Assembly: GCA_002373505.1 (NCBI GenBank)
Contig: DFKE01000007.1
Coordinates: 35,441-99,440, forward strand
Source: Bacteroidales bacterium UBA3653
Lineage (GTDB): Bacteria > Bacteroidota > Bacteroidia > Bacteroidales > Paludibacteraceae
Length of the DNA stretch: 64,000 bases
Reading direction: 5' to 3'
This document shows positions 49,852 to 60,000 of this stretch, one piece after another. The translations under genes were made by a program, and so were the position numbers. Positions within the stretch are counted from its first letter, which is position 1. The number at the start of each line of letters is the position of its first letter. A model generated the notes under the pieces. That model had not been told where the DNA came from. It ran no database searches and worked only from the letters and a program-made list of their open reading frames with translations.

Positions 49852-51233
49852 CTCCCTACCTCCTTGTAGAACTCGGAGACGGCGACGATACCTTTCTCCC
49901 ACACCTCGAGGTCCATGGACTCGTTAGGCGAATGGATGGCGTTCTGCTCCAGGCCGAAACCCATCAGGATGGTCTTGCATCCCAAGATCCGTTCGAAGGC
50001 GGCAATAATAGGTATCGAGCCACCGCGCCGCGCGGCAAGCGGACGCTTTCCAAAAGCCAGTTCAAAGCCTTTTTCCGCGGCTTTGTAGGCGGGAATATCT
50101 ATCGGGCAGACATAGCCCTGACCGCCGTGCATCGGTGTCACTTTCACGCGCACTCCCTGCGGACGGAGCGACTCGATATAATCGACGAACGCCTGCGAAA
50201 TTTTCTCGTGGTCCTGGTTGGCTACGAGCCGGCATGAGACCTTGGCAAAAGCTTTGGACGGCAGGACTGTCTTGGAGCCCTCGCCCGTGTAACCTCCCCA
50301 TATGCCGCAGATGTCAAAAGAGGGTCTGCAGGAGTTGCATTCGAGGGTCGAATAACCCTTTTCTCCGAAGACATCATCGACGCCAATAGCAGTGTTGTAT
50401 TTTTCCTGCGAGAAAGGAATCTGCGCAATCATTTTCCGTTCCTCATCGGGTATCGGCAGCACATCGTCGTAGAAGCCGGGAATCGTTATTCTACCGTCCT
50501 TATCGACGATCTGCGCCAGCATTTCACAGAGTGCATTTACTGGATTTTTGACCGCTCCGCCGAAATGTCCGGAATGGAGGTCTCTGTTCGGTCCGTCCAC
50601 CTCTATCTGCCAGTACGCCAGTCCGCGCAGACCTGTAGTGATTGAAGGTGTCTCTTTACCTATCATAGAGGTGTCGGAGACAAGGATGATGTCGGCTTTC
50701 AGCAGGTCTTTGTGTTCCTCCAGAAATGCCTCCAGCGAGGGAGAACCGATCTCTTCTTCACCTTCGAAGATGAACTTGACGTTGCATCTCATCTGTCCTG
50801 TTTTGACCATGTATTCAAACGCTTTGACCTGAATCATCGCCTGTCCTTTGTCGTCGTCGGCCCCTCGTGCGTAAAGCCGTCCGTCGCGGATGGACGGTTC
50901 CCACGGGTCGGACAGCCATAGCTCCAACGGCTCCACCGGCATAACATCGTAATGAGCGTAAACAAGCACCGTAGGTATTTTCTCATTTACACATTTTCCT
51001 ATTTTCTCATTTTCGCATTGGAACTCGGCAAAGACGAATGGGTTGCCGGCGGAAGGGATTATTTCCGCCCGTTGGCAGCCGGCTTGCAGCAGCAGTTCGC
51101 GCCACCGCTCGGCGCAGCGCAGCATGTCGGCTTTGTGCTCTTCCTGACAACTGACGGAAGGGATCCTGATGAGCGATGCCCATTCCTCCATGAACCGCTC
51201 ACGATGCGCGGCAATGTATGACTGTATTTCCAT
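49848..51233 (-). CDS. M20 family metallopeptidase (dipeptidase)
   Basis: The 461-residue enzyme (start MEIQSYIAAHRERFM, 51233) has the M20 motifs: VYAHYDVMP (metal His and Asp), ADDDKGQ (bridging Asp), FIFEGEEEIGSP (catalytic Glu pair) and a distal His near the C-terminus (NAIHSPNE). It cleaves dipeptides or removes N-acyl groups. The segment ENEKIGKCVNEKIP (DNA 50976-51020, CATTTTC words) is repeat-derived and lies just before the metal site. It overlaps the DUF2520 start in an ATGA. Confidence 0.94.
   Translation of the reverse strand: MEIQSYIAAHRERFMEEWASLIRIPSVSCQEEHKADMLRCAERWRELLLQAGCQRAEIIPSAGNPFVFAEFQCENEKIGKCVNEKIPTVLVYAHYDVMPVEPLELWLSDPWEPSIRDGRLYARGADDDKGQAMIQVKAFEYMVKTGQMRCNVKFIFEGEEEIGSPSLEAFLEEHKDLLKADIILVSDTSMIGKETPSITTGLRGLAYWQIEVDGPNRDLHSGHFGGAVKNPVNALCEMLAQIVDKDGRITIPGFYDDVLPIPDEERKMIAQIPFSQEKYNTAIGVDDVFGEKGYSTLECNSCRPSFDICGIWGGYTGEGSKTVLPSKAFAKVSCRLVANQDHEKISQAFVDYIESLRPQGVRVKVTPMHGGQGYVCPIDIPAYKAAEKGFELAFGKRPLAARRGGSIPIIAAFERILGCKTILMGFGLEQNAIHSPNESMDLEVWEKGIVAVSEFYKEVGR
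50976..51020 (-). repeat. In-frame CATTTTC/CATTTAC repeat in the M20 gene
   Basis: The same words as the array upstream of cysK (38214-38284). Confidence 0.85.
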
Positions 51234-51253
51234 AATACTACAATTTGCGAGTG

Positions 51254-51285
51254 CAAAGGTACAACAAAAATTGCATATACGCAAG
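51254..51285 (-). promoter_or_regulatory. Promoter of the M20/DUF2520 operon
   Basis: Minus strand CTTG (51285-51282) and TACCTTTG (51261-51254), 20-base spacer. Confidence 0.87.
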
Positions 51286-51311
51286 GTTTTGGTGCAAAAA
51301 ATACTCTTATT

Positions 51312-51341
51312 CTTGCGTATTTCAAAAAAACTGTAACTTTG
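51312..51341 (+). promoter_or_regulatory. Upstream plus-strand promoter
   Basis: CTTG 51312-51315 and TAACTTTG 51334-51341, spacer 18. The first gene is 250 bases away and has a closer promoter, so this one may drive a leader RNA. Confidence 0.6.
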
Positions 51342-51347
51342 CAGCGG

Positions 51348-51490
51348 AATCAGTTATAAAGTTTGAGAATGAGTGCTAATTTACTCACGGGTCATTTACG
51401 ACTCATTTAGCACTCATTACCAAGAAAGGTTACATACGCAATCCGCATGATCCATAAGCCGTTAATAATCGCGGTATAATATACCGCTCC
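51348..51490 (+). other. Possible small RNA or leader between two promoters
   Basis: The stretch contains inverted words (GAGTGCTAA ... TTAGCACTC, 51370-51416) and the hairpin GCGGTAT-AAT-ATACCGC (51471-51487) ahead of the second promoter. There is no frame of note and no T-run, so termination is uncertain. Confidence 0.35.
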
Positions 51491-51511
51491 GGCAAAAAAA
51501 ATGCCCAAAAA

Positions 51512-51543
51512 CTTGCGTATGTCATTTTTTTTTACTATTTTTG
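51512..51543 (+). promoter_or_regulatory. Promoter of lptD
   Basis: CTTG 51512-51515 and TATTTTTG 51536-51543, 20-base spacer. It lies inside the longest possible lptD frame (from 51501) and therefore argues for the start at 51594. Confidence 0.82.
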
Positions 51544-51593
51544 CAGCCGTTTTAATATGCGGTAGTGTGCACATACGCGTATGTGGACATATT

Positions 51594-54443
51594 ATGGTGT
51601 GGATTTTGCTGGTCTTACAGACAGGCATCATCCGGGCGCAAGAGGTTCTCAAAGAGCTTCCCGATTCTGTCGTGACCACAGGCCAAACTGCAAGTACGGA
51701 GGAGGAATTACCAAGTGACCAAGTACCAAGTACGAAGGAGGAGAAGCCGAAGAAGGAGAGTGAACTCAAATCGCCTGTGCATTACCAGGCGTCCGACTCG
51801 ATGATCATGATGGGTAACGGTACCGCCTTTTTGCACGGAAAGGGCGACCTCAAATACGAATCGATGCAGTTGCAGGCGGATTACATCCGTATCAAGATGG
51901 ACTCCAGCACGATCTACGCCCACGGCGTGTATGACTCGATATACGAGGAATGGAAAGGCAAACCCGTCTTCAACGACGGCAAAGAGAGTTACGAGACCAA
52001 CGAGATAACCTATAACATCAAGACGCAGAAAGGTTATATCCGTCACGTAGTGACCCAGCAGGGCGAAGGATATATCATCGCCGACAAGACCAAGAAACTG
52101 AACAACGACGAGATGATGCTTGGCGGCGGACAGTACACCACCTGCGATGACCACGACCATCCGCATTTCTACCTCCATCTGACGAAAGCGAAAGTGAAAC
52201 CGGGTGAGTACATAGCCGCCGGACCGTCTTATTTGGTGGTAGGTGACGTGCCGCTTCCTATAGCGCTGCCGTTCGGATTCTTCCCGTTCACGAACACCTA
52301 TTCGTCCGGACTGATCATGCCTACTTTCGGCGACGACTACACGCGCGGCTTGTACCTGCGCGGATTAGGATATTATTTCGCCATCTGCGACTACATGGAC
52401 CTCGAAGTGACGGGCGACATCTACAGCCGCGGCACATGGGCCGTGAGCGCCAAGAGCCGGTATCTGTGGCGATACCATTTCTCGGGCAACCTGAGTATCA
52501 GTTACCGCAACGACGTGACGAGCGAACAAGGCATGCCGGACTACAGCGCGCGGAAGAACTTCAGCATCCAATGGAGCCACTCGCAGGACGCCAAGTCCAA
52601 CCCCTACAGCACTTTCTCCGCGTCCGTCAACTTCTCCACATCGGGTTATAACCGCAGCAACATCAACAGTTATTACAACCCGTCCCTGTACTCGGAGAAC
52701 ACGAAGAGCAGTACAATCAACTACACCCAGCGGTTCCCCGACAGTCCGTGGAGTCTAAGCATGAGCGCGAGTCTGACGCAGCGCACGAGCGACTCGACCA
52801 TCAGCCTTACCGCACCGCAGATGACCGTCTCCATGAGCAGCCAGTACCCCTTCAAGCTATGGCGGCAGGCGACACTCAAGCGCAAAGGAAAAGTGGCAGG
52901 CAAAGAGCGGTGGTACGAGAAGATCAGCATGAGCTACTCGATGAACGGCAAGATAGCCACCAACAGCATGAAGGAGAAAGATTTCCTGCATTCGAACTTC
53001 TTCCGCGACTGGCAGACGGGTATCAGCCATAACCTGCCTATCAAAGCGAGCTTCACGCTCTTCAAATACCTCTCCGTCTCGCCTACTATCAACCTGCGCG
53101 ACCGGATGTATTTCAGCCGCATCGACCAGCAATGGGACGACGAGGCGCAGGCGCTGGCGCGTGACACCACAACGGGATTCTACAACGTCTTCGATTTTGA
53201 CGTGGGACTGAGCCTCAGCACAAAACTATACGGCTTCTACACGCCGCTCAAGAAACTCTTCCCGAACAGCAAAGTAGAGAAATTCCGCCATGTGGTGACA
53301 CCTACCCTGAGCATCAGCTACCACCCGGATTTCGAAAAGAGTTTCTGGGGTTATTACGGCCATTACGACCAGCCGGTATATACCAACGAGATAGACAGCA
53401 CCACGGGCCGCAAGATCCAGAAGACGGACGAAGCCGGCAATCCGGTAGTGATGCACCAGACCTATTCGCGTTTCGCCAACAGCCCGTTCGGCAACGCGCC
53501 GAGAGGCATGTCTGCAACGCTGAACTTCGGCGTAGCAAACAACCTGGAAGTCAAAGTGGTCAACAAAGAAGACACCACGGGCAAGAACCCGTACAAAGTG
53601 ATCAGTCTGATTGATAACTTCTCCGTAAACGGAGGATATAACTTCGCAGCCGACAGTATGAACTGGAGCAATTTCTCCGTGAACCTGCGTCTGAAATTCC
53701 CGAAGCTGAACAACTACAGCCTGAACATGAGCACGTCGCTCGATCCGTATATGTACGAACTGAACGCCGCCGGCACCCCCGTGCGGACCAACAAACAGTA
53801 CTGGCACAACGGACGTTTCCCGCACTGGAGCGGATTCAGTTGGAACTTCAGCTACACCTTCAACAACCAGACCATCAAGAAATGGAAAGCCGCGATCGAG
53901 AAGAGGAGAGGCGAAAGTAAGCCGTCAGCCGGCAGCAGTCAGCCGTCGGAAGCAGGGACGGGAGAAGAAGAACCGAACCTTGATCCGATCACGAAAGACG
54001 ACAGCGGCATGGACCGCAACGCCAAGTTAGGCGGAAAGAAAGAAGCGGAGGTGGACGACGGATACGTCCGGACAGAGTTCCCCTGGAGCCTCTCTATCAA
54101 CTACTCCCTCGCCTACGCCAACGGAAGCGAGTTCGACTACAACAAGATGCAATACAAGATGAAATGGCGCAACTCGCTCAGCCTGCAAGGAAACATCGGT
54201 CTCGGACAAGGATGGAAAGTGAGCGCCAACATGACCTATAACTTCGATGTGATGAGAGTGACAAGCTGCACATTCAACATCAGCCGGGACCTGCACTGCT
54301 GGAACATGACAGCCAGCATCAACCCTATCGGACCGTTCAAGAGCTACACCTTCCACATAGGTGTCAACGCATCCATACTGAGCGACCTCAAATATGACAA
54401 AAACAGTAACCAATCAACAAATTCACGAGTAACATGGTGGTAG
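51594..54443 (+). CDS. lptD: LPS-assembly protein LptD (Bacteroidota type)
   Basis: With the start at 51594 the protein is 949 residues with a compact signal peptide (MVWILLVLQTGIIRAQ). The periplasmic OstA/LptA-like jellyroll follows (MIMMGNGTAFLHGKGDLKYE, MQLQADYIRIKMDSSTIYA), then a large outer-membrane beta-barrel with alternating polar/aromatic strands and plug elements (LPIALPFGFFPFTN). It inserts lipopolysaccharide into the outer leaflet. Two repeat-like insertions occur: PSDQVPSTKEEKP after the signal peptide and KPSAGSSQPSEAG (53918-53949) in an extracellular loop. It overlaps the slyD-like gene by 10 bases. Confidence 0.92.
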   Translation: MVWILLVLQTGIIRAQEVLKELPDSVVTTGQTASTEEELPSDQVPSTKEEKPKKESELKSPVHYQASDSMIMMGNGTAFLHGKGDLKYESMQLQADYIRIKMDSSTIYAHGVYDSIYEEWKGKPVFNDGKESYETNEITYNIKTQKGYIRHVVTQQGEGYIIADKTKKLNNDEMMLGGGQYTTCDDHDHPHFYLHLTKAKVKPGEYIAAGPSYLVVGDVPLPIALPFGFFPFTNTYSSGLIMPTFGDDYTRGLYLRGLGYYFAICDYMDLEVTGDIYSRGTWAVSAKSRYLWRYHFSGNLSISYRNDVTSEQGMPDYSARKNFSIQWSHSQDAKSNPYSTFSASVNFSTSGYNRSNINSYYNPSLYSENTKSSTINYTQRFPDSPWSLSMSASLTQRTSDSTISLTAPQMTVSMSSQYPFKLWRQATLKRKGKVAGKERWYEKISMSYSMNGKIATNSMKEKDFLHSNFFRDWQTGISHNLPIKASFTLFKYLSVSPTINLRDRMYFSRIDQQWDDEAQALARDTTTGFYNVFDFDVGLSLSTKLYGFYTPLKKLFPNSKVEKFRHVVTPTLSISYHPDFEKSFWGYYGHYDQPVYTNEIDSTTGRKIQKTDEAGNPVVMHQTYSRFANSPFGNAPRGMSATLNFGVANNLEVKVVNKEDTTGKNPYKVISLIDNFSVNGGYNFAADSMNWSNFSVNLRLKFPKLNNYSLNMSTSLDPYMYELNAAGTPVRTNKQYWHNGRFPHWSGFSWNFSYTFNNQTIKKWKAAIEKRRGESKPSAGSSQPSEAGTGEEEPNLDPITKDDSGMDRNAKLGGKKEAEVDDGYVRTEFPWSLSINYSLAYANGSEFDYNKMQYKMKWRNSLSLQGNIGLGQGWKVSANMTYNFDVMRVTSCTFNISRDLHCWNMTASINPIGPFKSYTFHIGVNASILSDLKYDKNSNQSTNSRVTWW
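53918..53949 (+). repeat. In-frame GCCGTCAGCCGGCAGCAGTCAGC repeat in lptD
   Basis: Same word family as in mutY and porU; it encodes KPSAGSSQPS. Confidence 0.8.
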
Positions 54444-55006
54444 AAAAATTAAAAGTAGTGAGTGCCACGTACGAGCTGTATATAGCCGGCGAGGACGGAA
54501 AAGAAGAGTTAATGGAAAAAGCTACGGAGGAGACTCCGTTAGTGTGGTGCCAAGGCGAAGGAATGATGCTTCCTGCCTTTGAAGCACAGATGGAAGGCAA
54601 AGAGGAAGGAGCGCTTTTCGACTTCGTGCTCAAAGCCGCAGACGCCTATGGCGAGTATATCCCCGAAGGACTAATGGACCTGCCGAAGAAAATGTTCTTC
54701 AACGGCGACGGCGAGTTCGACGAAGAGCGCGTGTATGTAGGTGCTGTCGTACCGATGAACACCGTGGACGGACAGGTTGTCAAAGCGCAAGTGTGCGAGA
54801 TAACAGACGAACAAGTGACAATCGACCTCAACCACCCTTATGCCGGTGAGGACCTGCATTTCCAAGGAAAGATCATCGCTGTCCGCGACGTGACGGAAGG
54901 CGAACTGAAAGCCATCCGCAACCCGCGACACGGATGCGGAGGCTGCGGCGGAGGATGCAGCAAGAAGAAAGGCGAAGGATGCGAAGGCTGCGGAGGTTGT
55001 AACTAG
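54434..55006 (+). CDS. SlyD-like FKBP-type peptidyl-prolyl isomerase
   Basis: The 190-residue protein has the FKBP half-barrel split by an IF (chaperone) domain, as in SlyD: YELYIAGEDGKEELMEKAT, LPAFEAQMEGKEEG, ADAYGEYIPEGL and IDLNHPYAGEDLHFQGKI. The tail (HGCGGCGGGCSKKK, EGCEGCGGCN) has six cysteines and a histidine, matching the metal-binding tails of this family (nickel or zinc). It would fold proteins in the cytosol. It overlaps lptD. Confidence 0.92.
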   Translation: MVVEKLKVVSATYELYIAGEDGKEELMEKATEETPLVWCQGEGMMLPAFEAQMEGKEEGALFDFVLKAADAYGEYIPEGLMDLPKKMFFNGDGEFDEERVYVGAVVPMNTVDGQVVKAQVCEITDEQVTIDLNHPYAGEDLHFQGKIIAVRDVTEGELKAIRNPRHGCGGCGGGCSKKKGEGCEGCGGCN

Positions 55007-55038
55007 GGTACTAGGGTACTAGGGTTCCTAGGATCCTA
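55005..55038 (+). repeat. CTAGGGTACTAGGGT / CCTAGGATCCTAG repeats before der
   Basis: Three staggered CTAG-cored words; same family as the mutA leader (33137-33178). Confidence 0.85.
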
Positions 55039-55065
55039 GAAAAATAATAACAAAATCAATAAACT

Positions 55066-56382
55066 ATGGCAAATATTGTAGCGATAGTGGGTCGTCCCAA
55101 TGTAGGGAAATCGACCCTGTTCAACCGCCTGACGGGAACACGGAGGGCGATAGTGATGAATACCGCCGGTACAACCCGTGACCGCCAGTACGGCAAAGCC
55201 GAATGGTGCGGAAGGGAGTTCTCGGTGATAGACACCGGAGGATGGGTTGTCAACAGCGATGACACGTTCGAGAGCGAGATCAACCGGCAAGTGGACCTCG
55301 CTATCCGCGAAGCGGACGTAGTGATGCTGGTTGTCGATGTGAACGAAGGGGTGACCCAGTTCGACATGGAGGTGGCGCATCTGCTACGGCAGGCAAAGAA
55401 ACCTACCGTCCTCTGCGTCAACAAAGTAGATACGTTCGAGAGCCAGTACGGCGCAGCGGAGTTCTACAAACTCGGCTTGGGCGAACCGTTTATCCTCTCC
55501 GCCGAGAACGGTCTGGGAACGGGTGATCTCTTGGACGAGGTAGTGAGCCGTTTCCGCAAAGAGGACAACAGCGACGAGGCACTCGAAGACCTGCCGCGGT
55601 TCGCTATCGTAGGACGGCCTAACGCAGGCAAGTCCAGCATCCTGAACGCCTTCATCGGAGAAGAGCGGACGATAGTAACCGACATCCCCGGAACGACACG
55701 GGACTCCATATACACCCGGTATAACAAATTCGGCAAGGATTTCTACCTCGTCGATACCGCCGGCATCCGTAAGAAAGCCAAAGTAACGGAAGACATGGAG
55801 TATTACTCCGTCGTACGCTCCATCCGCGCGATAGAGAACAGCGACGTGTGTATCCTCATGATTGACGCCACACGCGGCATTGAGGCACAGGACCTGAATA
55901 TCTATTCGCTGATTCAGAAGAACAAGAAAGGACTGGTCGTTTGTATCAACAAATGGGATCTGGTGGAGAGCAAGACCAACGCTGACATCAAGGCATACGA
56001 GTCCGCTATCCGCGAACGTATCGCGCCTTTCACGGATTTCCCCATCATCTTTACCTCCGCCGTAACCAAACAGAGGATCTTCAAGGTGGTGGAGACAGCG
56101 ATACATGTCTATGAGAACAAGAACAAGAAAGTGCCGACAGCACAACTGAACGAGAAGTTCTTGCCGCTCATTGAGAACTACCCGCCGCCTGCATGGAAAG
56201 GCAAGTACATCAAGATCAAATACTGCACCCAGTTGCCGAACACGCAGATACCGACGTTTGTGTTCTTCGCCAACCTGCCGCAGTACGTCAAAGAGCCGTA
56301 CCGCCGTTTCCTGGAGAACAAACTGCGCGAGTGGTGGGATTTTAGCGGCACGCCGGTGCAACTGTTTATACGGGCAAAGTGA
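55066..56382 (+). CDS. der: Ribosome assembly GTPase Der (EngA)
   Basis: The 438-residue protein has two tandem GTPase domains, each with G1 (GRPNVGKST at residue 8 and GRPNAGKSS near 184), DTGG/DTAG G3, NKVD and NKWD G4, and a C-terminal KH-like domain (TQLPNTQIPTFVFFAN). It is needed for 50S subunit maturation. All motifs are intact and the length is usual. Confidence 0.98.
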   Translation: MANIVAIVGRPNVGKSTLFNRLTGTRRAIVMNTAGTTRDRQYGKAEWCGREFSVIDTGGWVVNSDDTFESEINRQVDLAIREADVVMLVVDVNEGVTQFDMEVAHLLRQAKKPTVLCVNKVDTFESQYGAAEFYKLGLGEPFILSAENGLGTGDLLDEVVSRFRKEDNSDEALEDLPRFAIVGRPNAGKSSILNAFIGEERTIVTDIPGTTRDSIYTRYNKFGKDFYLVDTAGIRKKAKVTEDMEYYSVVRSIRAIENSDVCILMIDATRGIEAQDLNIYSLIQKNKKGLVVCINKWDLVESKTNADIKAYESAIRERIAPFTDFPIIFTSAVTKQRIFKVVETAIHVYENKNKKVPTAQLNEKFLPLIENYPPPAWKGKYIKIKYCTQLPNTQIPTFVFFANLPQYVKEPYRRFLENKLREWWDFSGTPVQLFIRAK

Positions 56383-56385
56383 CAG

Positions 56386-56430
56386 GAGTCGAAAGCAAAT
56401 AGTCAAAAGTCGAAAGCCGAAAGTAGAAAG
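56386..56430 (+). repeat. GTCGAAAG word repeats after der
   Basis: Five near-units of GTC(A/G)AAAG directly behind the stop; the same words recur at 56537-56556 inside the next gene. Confidence 0.88.
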
Positions 56431-56464
56431 ATATTAAGAAAAAGTATAACTTTTTACTTAAATG

Positions 56465-56496
56465 CTTGCATATGTCAAAAAAAAGTAGTACCTTTG
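56465..56496 (+). promoter_or_regulatory. Promoter of the FAH-like/porU operon
   Basis: CTTG 56465-56468 and TACCTTTG 56489-56496, 20-base spacer, 14 bases before the start codon. Confidence 0.87.
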
Positions 56497-56509
56497 CGCG
56501 CTTTTTGGT

Positions 56510-57055
56510 ATGAAAATAATAGGCTTTGTATATAATAGTCGAAAGACGAAAGACGACAGCGAGTGGGAGATGGTGCTGAAAGGCGACAGTTGCCTGCTCA
56601 ACGGAAGAAAGCCTTTTTTCCTGCCGGAAGGAGCCACGGAGATAGGAGCTACGGAATGTCTCATCCTCCGCGTCAGCCGGCTTGGCAAAGGGATTGCCTC
56701 GCGTTTTGCAGACAGATACTACGACGCAACGGCTCCCGGAGTGGATTTTACCGACCTCGCCGCGCTGCGTGAAGCACAAGAAGCAGGCAGGCCATGGACA
56801 CAGGCTATCGCGTTTGACTACAGCCTCGCGATAGGAGAATGGGACGATGTACGAAGCGACGATGTACAAAGTGCGCAGGAGTCCTTGGTTCTTTCGCCCG
56901 AAGAAGCGATAGCGGAGGCAAGCAAGACCATGACCATCCGGCAAGGGGACTTGATTTATATCCAGAGAAAACAAACTCCGCGGCTCGTCCAAAAAGAAGA
57001 AGTCATCCGCATGGAGACCAACGGAGAAGAAAAACTCTATTGCAAGATAAAATGA
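56510..57055 (+). CDS. Fumarylacetoacetate hydrolase (FAH)-like protein, reduced
   Basis: The 181-residue protein resembles the C-terminal FAH domain of Bacteroidota (LKGDSCLLNGRKPFFLPE; LRVSRLGKGIASRFADRYYD; VDFTDLAALREAQEAGRPW) but is shorter and lacks a clear ExE metal pair, because the usual YEVELV is ATECLI here. Activity is therefore doubtful. Position is informative: the order FAH-like, porU, porV, ispF is conserved with Porphyromonas (from memory), so the gene may be retained for a T9SS-linked role. It overlaps porU in an ATGA. Confidence 0.75.
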   Translation: MKIIGFVYNSRKTKDDSEWEMVLKGDSCLLNGRKPFFLPEGATEIGATECLILRVSRLGKGIASRFADRYYDATAPGVDFTDLAALREAQEAGRPWTQAIAFDYSLAIGEWDDVRSDDVQSAQESLVLSPEEAIAEASKTMTIRQGDLIYIQRKQTPRLVQKEEVIRMETNGEEKLYCKIK

Positions 57056-60000
57056 GAAAACTGATCACAATATTGTTAACGCTGCTGTGCCTGCCCTTGA
57101 CGGCGGGTGTTCACTCATACACCGGACGCTCGGTATTGGCGGACGGGCACTGGGTGAAGATACGCGTGAGCGAGAGCGGCGTGTGCCGGATGAGTTTTGA
57201 CGAACTGCGCAAAGCGGGTATCGACCCTGCACAAGTGCAAGTGTACGGCTACGGCGGCGCACAGAAAGCACAGAACTTCACCCTGCCGAACATAGACGAC
57301 CTGCCGTCTGTGCCGGTTTACAAAGGAGAGGATTTCATCCTTTTCTATGTTCAGGGACCGATCAGTTGGCAATATAACGGCAGCCGTTTTGTACACACCC
57401 GGAATACCTATTCCAACTACGGCTATTATTTCCTGACGGACAGCCGTGAGCCGTCGGCAATCAGCCATCAGCAGTCAGCCATCAGCGGCACTCCGACGGA
57501 TGTTACCACCTATTCTCTTTATCAGGTTATCAACAACGACTCCGTTAATTTGATTGACCGTTCGGGTGTCTCCGGCGCAGGACGTACTTTCTACGGCGAG
57601 CAGTTCCTGGTGAACAGACCGCGCACGTTCTTCTTCAACACGCCCAATGCCACCGCTAACGGAGGAAGCACGGTATTTATAGACTTGGCGGCGAACGCTC
57701 CTACCGTTTCCCAGTTCACCGCTACGATCAACGGAACGACCACCAAGAGCGTGTCTATCTCCTCTATACCCGATCATTACACCTTCGGCCGCGCAGGTAC
57801 GATCAGTGCTACATGTCCTTCTGCCGCCGGCAGACAACAAGTCCAGCTGCAACTGCAATGCGGCACCGCCAGCGCTTTAGGATGGCTCAACTATATCGAG
57901 ATAACCACCGTAAGCGACCTTGTCATGACCGGTGATTACATGCCCGTGCGGACGACGAAGAACTACAAGAGCGCCACTCCTGTGCGTTTCCATCTCTCGA
58001 ACGCAACAGCGGACATTCATATCTGGGACGTAACAGACCTCAGTGCGATACATGAGGTGGAATATACGCTCTCCGGCTCAGAGGCAGTATGGACAGGCAC
58101 ACAAGCCGACGGCATCCATGAATACATCGCTTTCAACCCCAACGGATCACGGTTCGTCAAAGCAGAGACGGTAGGCGATATAAGCAACCAGGACCTGCAC
58201 GCGCTGAGCGACATTGACTATGTGATCATTTGTCCGGAAGGATACGAGGATGTCTCAACGGATCTGGCACGCGCTCACGAGGAGAAAGAGAGTATCACAT
58301 GGGCGGTAGTAACCGACCAACAGGTGTATAACGAGTTCTCCTCCGGTACACCCGATGCCTCCGCTTACCGGTGGCTGATGAAGATGCTGTATGACCGAGC
58401 GAAAAGCGGCATGGGACAGAAACCAAGATGGCTTCTGCTCATGGGACACGGATCGTTTGACAACAGAGACCTGCTCAGGAACACATCCGGTTCGAAGCTG
58501 CTTCTCACCTATCAGGCGGAAAACTCATTGAACGAAGTGAATGCTTATGCCACCGATGACTATTTCGGATGGCTGGACGATAATGACTGTATTGACTCAT
58601 ACGGCAACTGGAACGCCAGCCAAGGCAAGATGGATATAGGCGTAGGACGGTTGCCGTTCGATAGCCATGCAGAGGCGCGCACGACAGTGGACAAACTGAT
58701 ACGGTACATCCGCAACGAACAGACAGGCAAATGGAAAAACAGACTGGTCTATCTGGCGGACGACGGCGAGAACGGTATGCACACAAGTACAGCCGAAGAG
58801 AGCGCGGAAAGGGTACGGAGAAAGAACCCCGATTTTGTAGTACATAAGATCTTTCTGGATGCCTATCCACAGGAGGTGAACGCCAGCGGCGAGAGTTACC
58901 CGTTGGCACAGAACCGTGTGCTGAACATTCTACGGGAAGGAGCACTCCTCTTCGATTATTCCGGTCACGGAGGCTATAACGCTATTACCAACGAATCGAT
59001 CCTGAACCTCAAAAATATCGAAAGCATGTCGAATAAGAACCAAGCTTTCTGGATGTTCTACACCTGCAATTTTTCCCAGTGCGACGCCGGCAAACGGAGT
59101 GCAGCGGAGTCAGCAGTATTGAACCCCAAAGGCGGCGCGATAGGTGTTCTATCCGCCACCCGCACGGTCTATGCAACCCAGAACACCGACCTGAACCGCT
59201 CTGTATGCGACACCCTCTTCGGACACTCGGACGTCTTCCATTATGACATGACAATAGGCGAAGCTGTTGCAATCGGCAAGAACACCTGTAAATCCCAGGA
59301 CGAGAACAGACTGGCATACGTGCTGCTCGGTGACCCTGCCATGAGGCTGAACTACCCGACGGATTACCAAGTAGAGACCACCACAAAAATAGACACCCTC
59401 AATGCGTTGAGCGTACAGCATGTAGAAGGCAGGATCATTGACGAGGACAAGACCTTGGTGAGCGATTTCAACGGGAAAGTGGATATTACGGTGTACGACA
59501 AGATGCAGTCTATCCCCACGCGCGATAATGATAATGTGGGCGGCGAACCCCAAGTGGTAGCCTATAACGACTATCCCAATACCATTTTCTCCGGCTCTAC
59601 AGAGGTGCAGGACGGCCTGTTCAACTATACGTTCATGGTTCCGAAAGACATCCGCTACAACTACGGCAACGGACGTATCGTGTATTATGCTGCGACCGCC
59701 GACAGTCTGGAGACAGCAGAAGCGGTGGGACACTATGAGGACTTTGTAGTAGGCGGTTCGAACAGTATCGTTCTGGCAGACACGGAAGGTCCCCGGATGC
59801 GTCTTTATCTCAATACGCCTGCTTTCACGGACGGAGGCAAGACCTACTCCACCCCGCGTTTCTTCGCCGAACTGGAGGATGAGCACGGGATTAACACGGC
59901 AGGAGCAGGTATCGGTCACGACCTGATGCTGATTGTGGACAACGATCCCAAACAGATATACACGCTCAATGAGTATTTCACGGCGCAGAACAACAGCTAT

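Noticed and set aside
51501..51593. lptD start at 51501
   Set aside because: A promoter lies inside this stretch, and the ATG at 51594 gives a normal signal peptide.
56839..57051. porU start at 56839
   Set aside because: The extension is a different-frame reading of the FAH-like gene; the ATG at 57052 begins a clean signal peptide.
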